Source: Climacteris rufus (taxonomy: Eukaryota; Chordata; Aves; Passeriformes; Climacteridae). Taken from it: DNA of 64,000 nucleotides. The stretch covers positions 1 through 64,000 of the forward strand of contig VZRZ01001959.1 of NCBI GenBank assembly GCA_013398175.1, written 5' to 3'. The position numbers and the translations under genes are program-made. The notes beneath the pieces were generated by a model. It had not been told where the DNA came from, made no database searches, and saw only the letters and a list, made by a program, of their open reading frames with translations. Positions 23,873 to 36,854 of the stretch are shown here, piece after piece. The stretch's first letter is position 1. Each line of letters starts with the position of its first letter.

Positions 23873-26800
23873 TATATTATTGCTGGATTTCACTGGTGGT
23901 TTTTCAAGCAATTTTTCTACTAGTCCCACTTGTCAGAATTCATGGTGGCTAGGAACTTACTTTTAGCTCACTTTCTTTTCATCTGTAATGTAATTATTGT
24001 TTTAGTTTTTAAAGACATCAGCAAATTATTCCTGCCTTGAATGTCTTTGAAAGAATCTCAGTCTGTGTGATACCAGCTGCCTGCGGATTATTCTTATCCA
24101 AGCAAACATATGTTTCTCAAAAATGTTATGCTCTGGTAATAAATATACCATGTATTTTCGAACAAGAAGCAGAAGCACATTTTTAAACCATTCAACAACC
24201 CAGTTTTGTTTGTCATTAACAGCTACAGCTCAGGCAGTGTCAGATTGTAAGAAGTGACAATTTAGCAGTCAGGCAAGGCAGAGAACTACTGTCTAGCCAA
24301 GACAAATTTCACTTGCAGTTCACTGCCCCAAGTGAAGCAGACAGCACAGTAAAGCTTTTCTTAACTCGGTCTCCTAGCTCAATCCTAATCCTCCAGGGTA
24401 CCTAACATCCCACCGTTTTAGCTACAGTTCCCAGAAATTCCTTTCGCTTAGCTGAACATGAGTCCCTTACCTCTGAAATTGGCTTATATAAAGAGAAGAG
24501 AACTAAGTTAGCATTCTTATTGACAAACTCTGGAGCCTATTCAGATGTAAGTAATTGTCTTCACTTCGAATCTTAAGTTCATTCATATACAGAAACATAT
24601 TCAAAAACAGTCAAAGAACTTCCTGGGATATAGATACGTGTAGGTTGTTAGAGTTCTTTGGTCTTTCTGTTTCCTTTGAAGTAGAGATGTTTTTAAGGGG
24701 TTGGCTCATTCAAAGGACAGAAAACAGAACCATCTGATTGATTACTATTTTGCATGCTCCCAAACTTAAAATCTTGTCTTACACTGTGCTTCTGATGACC
24801 ATTTTAGACAAAGTTGCTTTATTCTGTATATTTGTGTGAACAAAGGAGCAAATGCCTGCTACACTAAAGCAGGGAATGCCATTGTTAGTATCAGGTTAAA
24901 TTTAAAAGTCAAATACGAAGATGTCAGTAAAGAGAACAGCCGAATGATATTTTAATGCATAACCACCTATAATATGTGTTTATCTTTTTTCTTTTTACCT
25001 TTGGGTATTGGAAGAAGAGGCCTCTTCTAGCTGTTGCATCCTCTTGATCTTCACACAGATTTTCTACAGTCAACAATTAAAATTCCTTTTCCTATAGCCT
25101 TTACAGTAAAATACAGGGGAGTTGATTCACTTTATATCAAGAAAAGACTAGATTTTTAAATTTTTTTAATATTTCATATAAGAATTGTGGAAAATGTAGA
25201 TTTATTTATTTTACTAATAGTTTAAATATTTTATAATATAATTTTAATTTTGTTATATTCCCTTCATGTGTACATGAGAAAATCTGTTATGGGAGACCCA
25301 GCAACCCATCCCATCTGTTCCCCCATAGCCTAGCTGACAATTCATTTCTTCTCACTATTTTTGAGTATGTTATATTTTTCTTTTTTTTTTAAGAAAAATT
25401 GTTTTGTCGCCTTGCATAGAATTTCCATCCTGAACTCACATCTCACTTTTCTTGAAATGAAGAAATTTCTGCCCCAAAATTTTCATTTTAATTAAATTGT
25501 GATTAGGATGAAATATTTTTACACAAAAATCTCCCTAACTCTGTGTTTAATCCTAGTTTCAGTCCAAATTCCTTAAATATGTGAATGGCATTAGAAAGTA
25601 GTTGGATGTTCACATTTTATAATTTCCCTATGATGCCACTGATTTTTAAAAATGCAAAATGTTATGTGGGGAAGAAAATAAAAAACTGTCCAACAGAAAA
25701 TATAAACATTTTAGGATCTTTTGAATACTATCTTCCAGTTTTTCACAGATTAATTTCTATAATAGCTAATATCTGATGGATATAACACACTATAATGTAT
25801 AATACATTAATACTGATAAAATGGAACATGCTGGAATGGAACATCTTTGAGTCCTGGCCAGTACCTGCTTGTCTTAATATCAGACTTGTGGGAGAAATGG
25901 TCTCTTCATTATCAGGATATAGGGCCTCATTGCTGTTCTGGGAGGTTTGATGTGTCCCCTGACTTAAAGTAAAACGCAAAAGGAACTGCGAGATCATTCT
26001 CTTTCGTCTCAAGAACTAATTGATGGGAATGTCTTTTCTTCAATTCTTTTTATTCCCCAACATGAGATTTCTATTCTGTATAACTGTAGAAACTCTTATG
26101 TGTAGCAGACAATGATTAGCTGGTAAAAACAAAAATCTGCTAAATGCTGCTCTTTGTAAGTGGGACTATGTGTAATAAAAATATGCAGTTCTTTAACTAA
26201 TAGTGGCAATTTTTGACACAAGAGCACAGCTCAAAATTTAATGTAGCACAAAGCTGTGTAATAAGAAGCTAAAGTTTGACTAATAATGTACAATGCATTT
26301 TATTAAAGTGGTTGTCAAGAGAAAATTTCTACTGATCATAAACAATCAATGCTTCCATTCAAAAACAAATATAGTCTTTAACTTTCCTAAAGTTAGCAGA
26401 TGATTCAGCTCCCATCTTTATTGCACTTAAATGGACCAAATACAGCTGAAAATACCACTGTTAGTATTAATTTACTGCATAATTGTTTCCTGAAGTGCCA
26501 TGTGTTTCACAGGTGTTTCAAAGGAACATGTTACTTGCCAAAACTTAACAGCAGAGCACTTGTTCTTCTCACAACTCTATCTGGCATCATCCAAAGGCTC
26601 AAGATCATCCAAATACAAGAAATAGTCTGGCTGTGGTAATACAAGGTAGGTCTTTGACATCTCAAGAAAAAATTAGCTTACATGCAGCTGTGGTCTACTG
26701 CAGCTACCAGAATTACCTTATTTAAAGTTGTTATGCTGCTCCCTCTGATGTATTTCTGTTTATGATGCAACCACAGTTAATGGCAAGATTATTCCAGTTC

Positions 26801-27747
26801 AGGAAGAGGGAAAATATATTATGCCTTACAGCTCTTGCCATTTGAGTTGCTTGTTTATAGAGGATGGCAATGCATGGAAATTGCTAGTTGCTTTAATGAC
26901 TGTCAGATGTATTCAGTGTTATCCCTTTATATTTTCTGACTTATATTGCCCCCTTTCTCACCTTACTCTTTCCACTTCAACAGTTGAAATGTGATGTGAA
27001 TTACAAGAGGCACCTCAGATAAGAAAATACCAAGATTACATAATTTGACCCCTGGCTGTTGCTCTTTTTCTAATTCAAATATTTATAGTCTAGGGGCAGC
27101 CATACACACCTTTGGGAATCTGAAAGTTAAATGCTGGAGACAAAAATAAAACAAAATACAACTAAGGTGACAGTATTAGAAAGCTGAATTCTTGGTGGAT
27201 TCAAAGTACCTTTCCTAGGTTTTAGGAAGATGGACAGCTTACAATGGAAAATTTACATCTTTGAAGAACTTCAGTAATGAAGTCACACATCAATGACACC
27301 GTATTAATGAACTAGGCTTTAAGTTAATAGGTGACAACTCAATTCAAAGAGAAAAAAAAAACCTGAAGTCATTCTTTCTATTTTTATTACTGTGTGCAAT
27401 GACTGCTTATAACGCTGAAGAAATGAACACTCAACTCCATTTTTAGCTATTAGCCACATTTATTAAGAGACATTAACTTTGATGGAATTTTATTTCAAGA
27501 ACACGACACTGCAGAAAACTTTGTTTGTCTTAGGCTTTATTTAGCAGACTTTTTCTAGATTTTCTTTTTTCCGCTCACCCTAGTACCTATTGCATTCTCT
27601 TCGAAATTCATTGTGACAATGGTTTAAACTAATGTGAAAAGTGTTTCAGCAGAATTCCTTTGACCAAGTCTAGAAAGAAAGTTGTAGTATGTTCAGTGAC
27701 TTTCAAAACTACTTGGCACAGGCAATATGAAAGAATGTCTTTATTGC
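23873..27747. other. AT-rich DNA, no gene seen
   Basis: Nearly 3.9 kb with no recognisable repeat or gene; very AT-rich around 25140-25260. Open frames are under 90 codons. Confidence 0.5.
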
Positions 27748-27940
27748 TGTGGTGGGTTGGCCTTGGCTAAGGGGACAAACTCCCATCCAGCTACTCACTC
27801 ATTCAGGATGGAGTAGAAACTACAATGGAAAAGCTCTTGGATTGGGAAAAAGAAAGAGAGTAAAAATTAAATTAAAAACAAACCAAAACCAAAATTAAAA
27901 AATCTCAACGCCTTTCTGCCTGTCTTTTCCCAGCCTCACT
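27748..27940 (+). mobile_element. ERVL-type LTR, 5' fragment
   Basis: Starts TGTGGTGGGTTGGCCTTGGC, the start of a widespread avian ERVL LTR. It continues with CATCCAGCTACTCACTCAT, a GGAAAAGCTCTTGGATTGGG block, an AAAATTAAATTA stretch and CTTTTCCCAGCCTCACTGAA. Only the 5' ~190 bp of what is normally a much longer LTR remains. It stops where CR1 sequence begins, so one insertion has truncated the other or a deletion has joined them. Confidence 0.7.
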
Positions 27941-27944
27941 GAAG

Positions 27945-28690
27945 TAAGGAGAGATGCCAGTAGAACTGCCACCTTGGACTTCTGGTGAGCAGAATTTCGC
28001 CTGTTCAGGACATTGATTGACAGGGTCCTTTGGAAGTCAGTCCTGAAGGAAATAATAATCCAGGAAGGCTGGATGTGCTTTAAGATGAAAATCGATGCAG
28101 GAGAAACATGTCCCCCTGTGCTGTAGGACATGCTGGTGGGAAAAGAGACCAGCCTGGTTAAACAGAGAACTTAGCCTGGAACGCAGGGAAAAAAAAGAGT
28201 GTATCATCTTGGAAAGAGTGAAGGCAGCTCTGGAGTACTGCAGGTATTTTATGAGGTTATGTAGGGAGAAAATTAGAAGGACCAAAGCCAAGCTGGAACT
28301 TAATTTGGCCACTGCATTAAAAGAAAACAAGGAAAATTCTATAAATACGTTGACAGCAAAAGCAGGGCTAAAGAGAGTCTCTGCCCTTTGCTGGATGGAG
28401 AGAGTAGCGTAGTGTCAGAGGATGAGGAAAAGGCTGAGGTGCCTTCTTTGCCTCAGTCATTAATGCCAAATACCCAGGATACCCCATTCCCAAGAGCTGG
28501 AAGCTGGGATGGGGAGCTCAGCAAAGCCCTATAATCCAGAAGGAAATGGTTAGTGACCTACTATGCCAACCGAATGCCCACAATTCTATGGCCCCAGTTG
28601 GGAGGCACACGAGAATAACGAGGAAGCTGATGAAAGAGCTTGTCAATCCACTTTCAATCATTTACTAGCAGTCCTGGAGAAGTGCCAGCA
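27945..28690 (+). mobile_element. CR1 LINE, internal fragment of ORF2
   Basis: CR1 interior on the plus strand. Recognisable blocks are TTGGACTTCTGGTGAGCAGA, GCCTGTTCAGGACATTGATT, AGGAAGGCTGGATGTGCTTT, GTAGGGAGAAAATTAGAAGG, GGATGAGGAAAAGGCTGAGG, GGAAATGGTTAGTGACCTAC and CTTTCAATCATTTACTAGCA. It spans the region between the endonuclease and reverse transcriptase domains and stops before the RT core, with no CR1 3' terminus. Loss of the 3' end is unusual for CR1, which is normally 5'-truncated, so a later deletion or rearrangement is implied. Confidence 0.88.
28095..28412 (+). pseudogene. CR1 ORF2 relic (linker between endonuclease and RT)
   Basis: A 105-codon open stretch that includes CR1-like text such as RPAWLNRELSLERREKKE at residues ~18-35, then RLCREKIRRTKAKLELNLA near residues 59-77. 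This is the conserved basic linker that precedes the reverse transcriptase in CR1 ORF2. No catalytic residue of either enzyme lies in this segment. The ATG at 28095 is not a genuine start: the CR1 reading frame extends upstream and is interrupted. After about residue 90 the frame departs from CR1 through indels. It is non-functional on its own. Confidence 0.8.
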
Positions 28691-30195
28691 AGACATTTCC
28701 GAATAAACATATCAGGCACTGTTCCTCAGTAGTGACAGATGTACACATTTTCTCTAGCTGCCTTTGGCAGAATTGCTCTTGACCAGCCCTGTCAAGGAAG
28801 GGGATGGTCAGGCTCCCCAGGCCTGAGCGTGCAGACCTACACACCCATGAAAAAAATCTCTCAGTGGTATGAATAAAATAAGCTACTTAGGTTGTTCGTG
28901 GACCTCTTTTAGATGACACTATCAGTTTCTTCATTAATTCTACTGTGGTGGAACTCTCAGTAGTCATTTTTGGTCCCCATAAGTGAAAGGCAAAAGCAGA
29001 GCAGAAACAGATCCTTTGTTACTAAGAATCAGTTTTCCGTTCTTTAGTTACACAAATTTAGGGCTGGTACAATTTTGTTTAGGTATTGACCCCAGCCTGG
29101 GGGCTGGAAGAACAAATAAGACAAGGAACAGGAGTAACCCAGGTGATCCAGGATAATGGCTGAAGCTCTCTTTGTCTCAGGTTTTGTAGGAGGAGGAACT
29201 AATCTCCTAAACTGGGCGCTTCTTCCTCCTCTAAGATGGTAGGTGTCTGGGGTATCTCCAGAGTGCCTCTATCTCCTTTATTTAGCATGTGAGTTCTTTT
29301 CTGCTAACTTTAGTTGCCCAAAACTAGGTATATAATGTTCATTTCTCTATGTTCCTACCTACCTATTATAAAATATATGTGTAATAAGTATTTCTGGAGG
29401 GTGAGACAGGATCATAAAATGAGACGGATCACTGTCTGGAGGTATTTTTCTCTTGCTTCATTAACTGTAGAAGATAAAGATAATGAATCTATCTACCACT
29501 GAATGTATATAGAATTAATAGGCAATAACGGATGCCCCTATTACATTAAGTTCCAGTTCACCTAGTTCTCTCTGAAAATACCCATATTCTGTCTAGGAGG
29601 TCAATTGCTGAAGAACTCACACAAAAAGACAGGGAAGTGATTCCAAACACTCCTCAGTATGAGGGGGGAAAGAGATTGAATCCATAATTGTCTTATTCCA
29701 GGAAACACCATTAGCTAGCCTTGTGTACTCCATCAGTCTTATTGTTCACTAGGAATGCAAGACTAAAAGGTTCAGGGAAGCAACAAGTAAGAGGGACTGT
29801 GAATTTTGTATTTTGGCTATAGAAGAGAATAGGGACATTATATACTGCTTTTGTTCCAGACCAGAAATGGGAACAAAAGATAACTTTTAACTATTTAAAT
29901 AGTCTAATGTAATATGCACAGATATACAAGACTTCTGGAATTCCATTGCCATTACTGTTGCTTGTGCCAGGCCATCTGCATGACTGTTTTCTTGCCCATT
30001 ATGCATGATACAGAGAAGAGGTGGTGAAATACATTGTGAAGTCACCTGTAACAATCATAATCTACCTGATATGTTTGTATGCTTTGATCTGAGCTACAAT
30101 AAAGAGATATTCCATTTCTTAGAAAATCAGAAAGCCACTATGGAAAAGTAAGATAATTACCACCCAACACTAAAGGTGCTAATGCTGGATGCTCT
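28691..30195. other. No gene seen; weak repeat-like traces
   Basis: Sequence of mixed composition. A GC-richer stretch around 29085-29280 ends in a CTTTATTTAG motif and could be an LTR relic on the minus strand, but no boundary or duplicate was found. No coding evidence. Confidence 0.4.
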
Positions 30196-30217
30196 CAAGG
30201 TAGCGACAGCACCTTTA
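30171..30217. repeat. Inverted repeat, 10-bp arms, 27-bp loop
   Basis: Arms TAAAGGTGCT (30171-30180) and AGCACCTTTA (30208-30217) are exact reverse complements. The right arm overlaps the left end of the candidate LTR at 30201, so the match may be coincidental. Confidence 0.7.
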
Positions 30218-30627
30218 TGTGAGCGAAATCCCTGCCAGGATGAGTTGCAATGGTTCTACAACTCTCCCAAAGGACAGAGTTCTAGCTACCACAGATAACC
30301 TGTTTCTGCTGTCTCCTCTAGGACAAGAGTTTCCCCAGGCGTGGTGTACTAGCACCGATGAGAATAAAAGGCTACACAGAGGCCTCTTCCCTGGGATAAC
30401 AGCCTATTTATTGTGAGTCCAGTGTTGCGTTCTGAGGGTCCAGAGATATCCAGGTGGCTGCAGTAACCCAGAAGAAAGAGCAAGGAGGAAGCCCTGCAGG
30501 GTTCTTTTAAAGAGAAGTGGGACCAGGAAACACCCAATGGGAAACCATGTAGTTTAAAGTGACCAGTGGAGGGGGACTTTCCAGGGCATAGCCATATATG
30601 GGATCCAAGATATGGGTACAGGTAACA
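30201..30627 (-). mobile_element. Candidate short solo LTR, minus strand, with 5-bp TSD
   Basis: A 427-bp block flanked by CAAGG on both sides (30196-30200 and 30628-30632). On the minus strand it starts TGTTACC, has an ATTGG/CCAAT-type motif near 30533, a TTTAAAAG TATA-like motif near 30507 and an AATAAA signal (plus TTTATT, 30407-30412), and ends ...GTCGCTA rather than the canonical CA, which a single transition would explain. Short open frames within are shadows. The family is not identified. Confidence 0.5.
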
Positions 30628-30632
30628 CAAGG

Positions 30633-33600
30633 GAAATATGAGATTTTACCACAGCTCAGGCAGAGGGTTCAGATATTGGAGAAAGAAGGCTGAGGGCTTT
30701 GCCTTGTCTTTCTTCCCACCAAACCTGAAGCTCAAAAGAAGCAGCTTCTGCCAAGCACGCTGCTACCCAGCACCACTGTGGTTTTGTCAATGTTCAACTC
30801 TTCAGTACTACGGACAGAGGATAAAAGAAAGAAAGAGTTCTAAGGAATTCTGGAAGGGAAGTAGGTTGCTGTCTCCATAGAAAAGGTGCCACTGAACATA
30901 CAGGTGATTTTATTGTATCAAGGAGCTTTTGAGTAAGTCCTGGGTTGTTCAATATCCTTGAGTGTTTAGACACTTCTGAAGAGTACAGTCTGAATGAGAT
31001 GTACTAGGTATTTACATCCTACACAGTATGTATAAAGGAGAAACAAAACCATTAGGATAAGTATTTCTGAAGTTATTTTTTATATTTGTAAAAAATTAGT
31101 TATCCTTAATAATTATGACAAAAGAATTAATAATAACATAGCATTCAGTAAAATTTTATAATTGCAAAAATATATTAAAAATGATACATCATTCAAGATG
31201 GCTGTTTTGCCTTTTTTTGTGTTTTATTTTTAGAGTCATTGCTTAATTTGAAACCAAAAGAAAAGCAAAGCAGTTTTTTAGACCACAGAAGTCTAGACCA
31301 TAAAGATTTGCCCTAGTTCCCTAAACGGAATCTGTGGTAGGATATATAAATAAGCACTGTCGGTACTTTTTTTTTTTTTTGCAATAATAGATTGCTTTTT
31401 CATTTGTAACAGAAGTTTTTACATAGTCACAGAAGAGGCAGTTAGTTAAAGCTGTTTTTTTCCTTTATTACCTTTACAATCAGCCATTGAATCTATTATT
31501 TCTAAAGGGGTCAAAATTTCCTTCATTTTTCTACCCTGATTTTCAAGTGAAATTAATTTCATTCACAAAAATTCTAAGACAAAGTATTTTTTTTGTTTTC
31601 CAAGTTCCCATTTTCAACCAGTGAAAATTAATTTTAGGTGTTTGAAGACCGTATACAAACCCACACCTATAATATTCAGTTCTAGATGAGAGCACATTTT
31701 CAAAGGGATTTAAATGCATAGAAAACCATACCTCAAAACTGCCTTATGTCACACAGAATACAGCTTGCATATATGGGCTTTCTTAAACGGGAGTTAAAAT
31801 GCACTACTGTTACATATTGGGACATCCACAAATTAGTAAAGAGATGTCTCCTGTGCAAAGTGTGTTATAAAAATATCTTCCTGTTTTGGATATTGGTCTG
31901 CAAGACAATACTGAAAATGTAGACTTATAAAGAATAGAAATTAATTTTCCCCAATATACAGGCTATACAAAAGACTCATTACAAATTATTGTACTATTGA
32001 TGCTTTTCTTGTCTTTGATTTTTTGACTGATCTATTGCAAATTTCTTGTGTCATTTTGTTCCTCCATCACGTTAGGAGTCAACCTAACAGAACGTGACTG
32101 ATTCAACTGAAAACTTCAGAAAGATGATGTAACTGAAAAATGTGGTTAAAGACACTGTGGTTTGGTTCAGAAAACTATTCAGTCAGAGTGGCTCCATGCC
32201 AGCTTTTGTTTTCTCAATCCACATAGCAACTCCGTGGTTGATGACTATAATTTTGCATACATCTATCATATTGTAGGCTCAGGATTTTACTAAGCTATAA
32301 AAGGAAATCCTGAAAAATTGAATTTCTGTACTAAAATCTGTATCACATTTTCTATTACCATCTACATGATATTTATTCTTTGATATCAAACATCTTACAT
32401 ATAGACATAGAAAAGAAGCAATGTTTTAGCCACATATAGCTATTACCATAAAGAAATGTTTAATTATACAGTTCAGATATTTATCATACAGTTTGTTGAT
32501 AGCTGGTTTGAATTAGTAAAAGAAATTAGTAAAAACATAAATATTTTCCCAATATAGATAGAATATCTTCTAAAACCATTGCACCAGAGTTTTGTAGCTG
32601 AGGCATAAAAGTATTTAAAAGCATATATCAGAACTGCATAGACATTTGTGTAATTGCAGCACTTGCAAATACAATGACAAAGTTAATTTGTTATGTACAT
32701 CATAATACATGACCAGATCATCATTGCTGGGTCACTTGTCAGAAATAAAATTTTTCCTCAGAAGTAGAGGAAAACTGATAACACCTAAAAGTCTTATTAG
32801 TTGCTGAAGCCCAGTACTCAATGTCATTGGTATTTGTAACTCACACTTCACCTGCTTTTTAGCCTCATAGCTGTCTAAAGACTTCAACTGTTTAAGGACA
32901 TAGCAAGTCTCCTGCTTAGTTCAAATTGTCCTTAAATACACATTTTAACCCTAAACACATTTGCTGTAATGTGTTTCAGTGTTGATCGCAGACATAGTGA
33001 GAACTGTTCTATGGCTCAGTTGTACTTGCACCACCTGACAGGATACACTGATTTTCTATGTGTTGCTATAATGTTTTCCATGATTTTTACCTCACAGGCC
33101 ACAAGCATACTTCATGTTGAATATATAGAGTAACATAAGCAGTCCCATAACTCAGGATTCCCAATCCTCCCTGAGAATTTAGATGCACATTTACAAAGTA
33201 TTTAGGCTTTATCATTTTGAGTGTTGTAGCATTGTCTCCAGAAAGAGAATTCATCAGCCTGAACTAGTTGTTTTCCTTTCTTAATTAATAAAGGGGAAAA
33301 TTCACCATCTGTAAAGCTTCATTTCCTAGGATTGAAGAGTTTGCATGTGGCAATTCCTAGGCCAGCCAAGAGGGCTAGACAGACTTTCTTTCTCTCTTGC
33401 ACTTCTGAAAAAGTGATGCATGAAATTTCAGTCCTGGCTGCTTCCCTGGGTGGAGAATGCTTATGGTAGGCTGAGCCGGGAGCTGGCCACCGTGCTTCCT
33501 TTCACACTCACCTCCAAGTCAGAGGTATGTTAAATTTCTTCCTCACCAGGAGCGAGTTCAAATCTATATTTCTTTACCTTCCAGGATGGCATGAGGGTCC

Positions 33601-33901
33601 ATACTGGAATTCTCCTTTCAAGCTGTTGAACTATCAGTGGTTATGGCAGTTTTCTGAAATGCAAAAAGCAGTGAATTTTTATGCTGAGGAAGATGTGCCC
33701 ATCTCTTCTGTATTCTTGTGAAGATCTTGAGTCAGTATGAGGCTACTGCAAAAAGCAAAGTATTTCCTGTTATATCAGAGAGTTATCTAACATGGGCTGT
33801 AGGCATGTAGGGTTGTTCAGCAGCTAGCTACTATGACAGTGTTTTTTCACACATTATAAATAATTAAATTGTAGCAAAGTGAAACATATTAAGCCTTTCT
33901 G
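30633..33901. other. AT-rich DNA, no gene seen
   Basis: About 3.3 kb without recognisable gene or repeat, apart from a poly-T run at 31367-31380. Sequence at 30640-30800 is GC-richer but unrecognised. Open frames are at most 80 codons. Confidence 0.5.
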
Positions 33902-33964
33902 GTTACAAACACTTCAATACCAGTTTCAAACACCTGAATACGAGTTTCAACCACTTCAATACTA
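33902..33964. repeat. Minisatellite, 21-bp unit, three copies
   Basis: Three consecutive 21-bp units (33902-33922, 33923-33943, 33944-33964), each of the form GTTWCAAMCACYTSAATACNA, differ from each other by 3-4 substitutions. A degraded start of a fourth follows. The divergence indicates an old tandem duplication. Confidence 0.88.
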
Positions 33965-36071
33965 TTACTAACACTTTTTTTTCCCCAGCACTAAGGACAG
34001 CTGCCAGTATACAAATTTCTCCCCCTTCCAAAACAAGCAAACGGATTCAAAATGCCACACAATGAATGGATCTCCTACTGCCCTGGCCCGGGATAACCTT
34101 CAAGCCTCACCAAGGAATTATCTGGAAAAGTACCTGACATCGAACAACTCCAAGTCTAGGCCTGGGGAGTAAATTTAACAGTACTGTCAATCCAAGTCTG
34201 AGTGTGCTCTCAGATGCCGGTGAATCTGGTCCCTGATTCACTGCTTGCTATGGGCACTGTCCTTGTAAATCTGAGATATTTTTTAGACCCAGAAGCACAC
34301 AAGACGGAAGAGGAATAAAAAGTGACACCAGAGCTACAGAAGAGTACAGAATAAAATCCAAGCTCCTGAGTCACCAGCAGTGCCCTGGAATAAGAGGTAA
34401 ACTCTTTCTGACTAGTTGTCCATGCCTGAGTGAAATTACCATGATTACACAGCAATTTCAGGTAAATCACTGGGATTTTTGAGTACACAACATCTTGCAT
34501 GTTAATAATACACATGTCAAACCTATTTTAGTTTGTGATGGGAAAAGTATTATATACTGGGAGAAGTATTATATACTGGTTATAAATTATGCCTTATTAT
34601 CTGAGTGGGAAATCAATGTGGTAAGAGACTGAAATAATAATGGTTATTTCTTCAGATCTTTAAATATTGGGCTGTCTAAAATTAGTGCTTCAAAGAGTGT
34701 GAGCAAAATTGAATATTCTTTTTCTTTAGACAAATCAGAATAGAATAGAGAGCATTAAAGTGGGAGTATATATATATATTGATCTGCATTAATATAGAGA
34801 CCATAGTGATTATATTAGTGATGCTAATGATTGATGTGATCAAAACTAAAAGTTACTTCTAGCAGTTGAAAAGGACTGTATTAATAGCTTTCTGTAATAC
34901 TTGCAGTATTTGGAATCATGGGAAACAAACTAAGGCTCTGTAGTAAAGCCTTGTCTATACAGCAAAGACATTCACTAATTTCTCCATTTAAAGGTTTACT
35001 TGGCATTTCAATAAATGTAGAAATGTGCTGTAGCACTGCAAGAAAGTTGGCAGTAAAAACATTTTAGAATAATCTATTTCTTCTATGGGAGCATATCTTA
35101 GGTGAAGCAGAAAAATAAGAACAAAATGCAAATGGATATTGAAAAGTAGTTTGGAATTAACAGAAGACACTTTTACTTAAGTTAAAGTATCTTTGCTAAG
35201 GTGAAAAAAATAATGAGGTGATCAATTACTGTCAAGTATCTTGATCATTGTAAAGCCTGTGAAATCCAATGTTGATTTTTAACTTTACACCCTTTAAATC
35301 AATTTAATCTTCTAAACGCTAACACGGGGCCTGACTTTCGCATGGACTTCAGTAAATTTCAGAGGCTGTAAAATGAATTCACAGGTTTCTATTTGATTGA
35401 TTCTGTGACATCTTTATGTTGGTTTAAGTATATTGGTGCCACTCATTTAGTAATAGTGCAGTGAGAGAAGAAGTTATGGAGATAAATAAAGTTTTCTGAG
35501 CTCTGAAAAGGTGACTTACTGCTAATCAAGCCATGCTTGACCTAATTCCTATTAATTTTTCTGCTACTGATGATCATACAGTAGTAAAAATAGATGGGGA
35601 ACAATTAGCATTTCATGTATTTCTTAGGTCTAAGTCTAATTCATTGGTAAAATTATTTCTGGGTTTACGTCAGCAGAAAACAGGTAGAAAATGTTCTATA
35701 TTAATAAAATCAAGGAAGCAGCCTCATAAGATAAAAATCTAACTAACTCTCATGTTGCTTTGAGGAATGTATTTGGGAGATATAATAGATTTTGTCTTCA
35801 GAGACATTCCAAAATACTCTCTTGGCTGCTTTTCATAACCAAACCTCAAAAAATGGATTTTCATATTAAATAAATAGCTTTTTTAACAGTATAGTATTCA
35901 GGTAATAAAAAAATCAGTTACTAAACACTTACATCTCTTTAGGTTACAACACTTGAACCAATATAATGTAAAAGAATTTTCTTAAATGCCTTTCCATAGT
36001 AATGTCATTAGAGACTCTAACAAAATTTCAGGACAAAAATTTGAAAGTCTCACAGGGTTCTGGTTGTGGTT
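33965..36071. other. No gene seen; contains a 19-bp tandem duplication
   Basis: A tandem pair at 34541-34559 and 34560-34578 shares AAGTATTATATACTG with one change upstream. The rest is unique-looking AT-rich DNA with a slightly GC-richer part near 34080-34400. No coding evidence. Confidence 0.5.
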
Positions 36072-36250
36072 AAACACTGGAATGAGTTGTGCGGAGAGGT
36101 GAGGAAATTTCCATCCTTGGAGACATTCAAGTCTTTACTAGAAATGGCCTTCAGCAACTTGATCTAATAGCATCTGTTTTGAGCAGGGAGTAGAATTAGA
36201 TGATATCTGAAGGTCCCTCTCTATTTAAATTATCGGTTATTTTATGGTTC
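36072..36250 (+). mobile_element. CR1 LINE, 3' end fragment (divergent)
   Basis: Degenerate CR1 tail: ACACTGGAATGAGTTGTG, GAGGAAATTTCCATCC, TTGGAGACATTCAAG, a GAGCAGGGAGTAGAATTAG block, GATATCTGAAGGTCCCTCTC and a degraded ATTTTATGGTTC end. About 180 bp remains. High divergence indicates an old copy. Confidence 0.82.
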
Positions 36251-36848
36251 TGGCATAATCTTAAAGGTGCAGAATAGGAGTGCAAAATATGAACTACAAG
36301 AGGCTTTGTGGGACAATGGAGGGATATTGAGAGGAAAAGCATGACTTGAAAGTCAAAGCAAGTCTTAGGAACACCGCATATCATGTTACACTATTAAAGG
36401 CAGTCCAGAAAGACAATAATTTTTAAAATCCTTGTGGACTGTGATTTAGTTAAACATTGGTTTAGCTTATTTTATTCTGGTTATGCAGGTATTCTTCTAC
36501 GACACTGATATTTGAAAACTTTTTTTCCTGTGTCAGTGTAAATGGTTGTTGTGGAATAGCATAATTGAGGTATTTATTAGTTACTACTTACACAAATAAA
36601 AATTTGTTGAAATAGATTTCTGAACATAGTGCTGGTATTAGTCTCATTGGTATGTGGTTTGTAATTTCTTTATGTCCTTATTTACTAAATGTTATTTACC
36701 TTACATGTAACCGAAAAAAATATGTTTTTATGTGATACTCAGAAAAATAACTTCTTACAATTGTAATTTAGAGTATCCTGTAATGGCTCACTGCAAGTTG
36801 TCACTTAAGCAATATGAAGAATATTCAATAACGTAATCTTAGATTTCA
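36251..36848. other. AT-rich spacer, no gene seen
   Basis: Featureless AT-rich DNA between a CR1 tail and the family 2 LTR. Confidence 0.55.
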
Positions 36849-36854
36849 TAATTT

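Noticed and set aside
23608..23966. Open frames on both strands with repeated MYICIYVY-like text
   Set aside because: Direct translation of the TATATATG microsatellite; the unit simply lacks stop codons.
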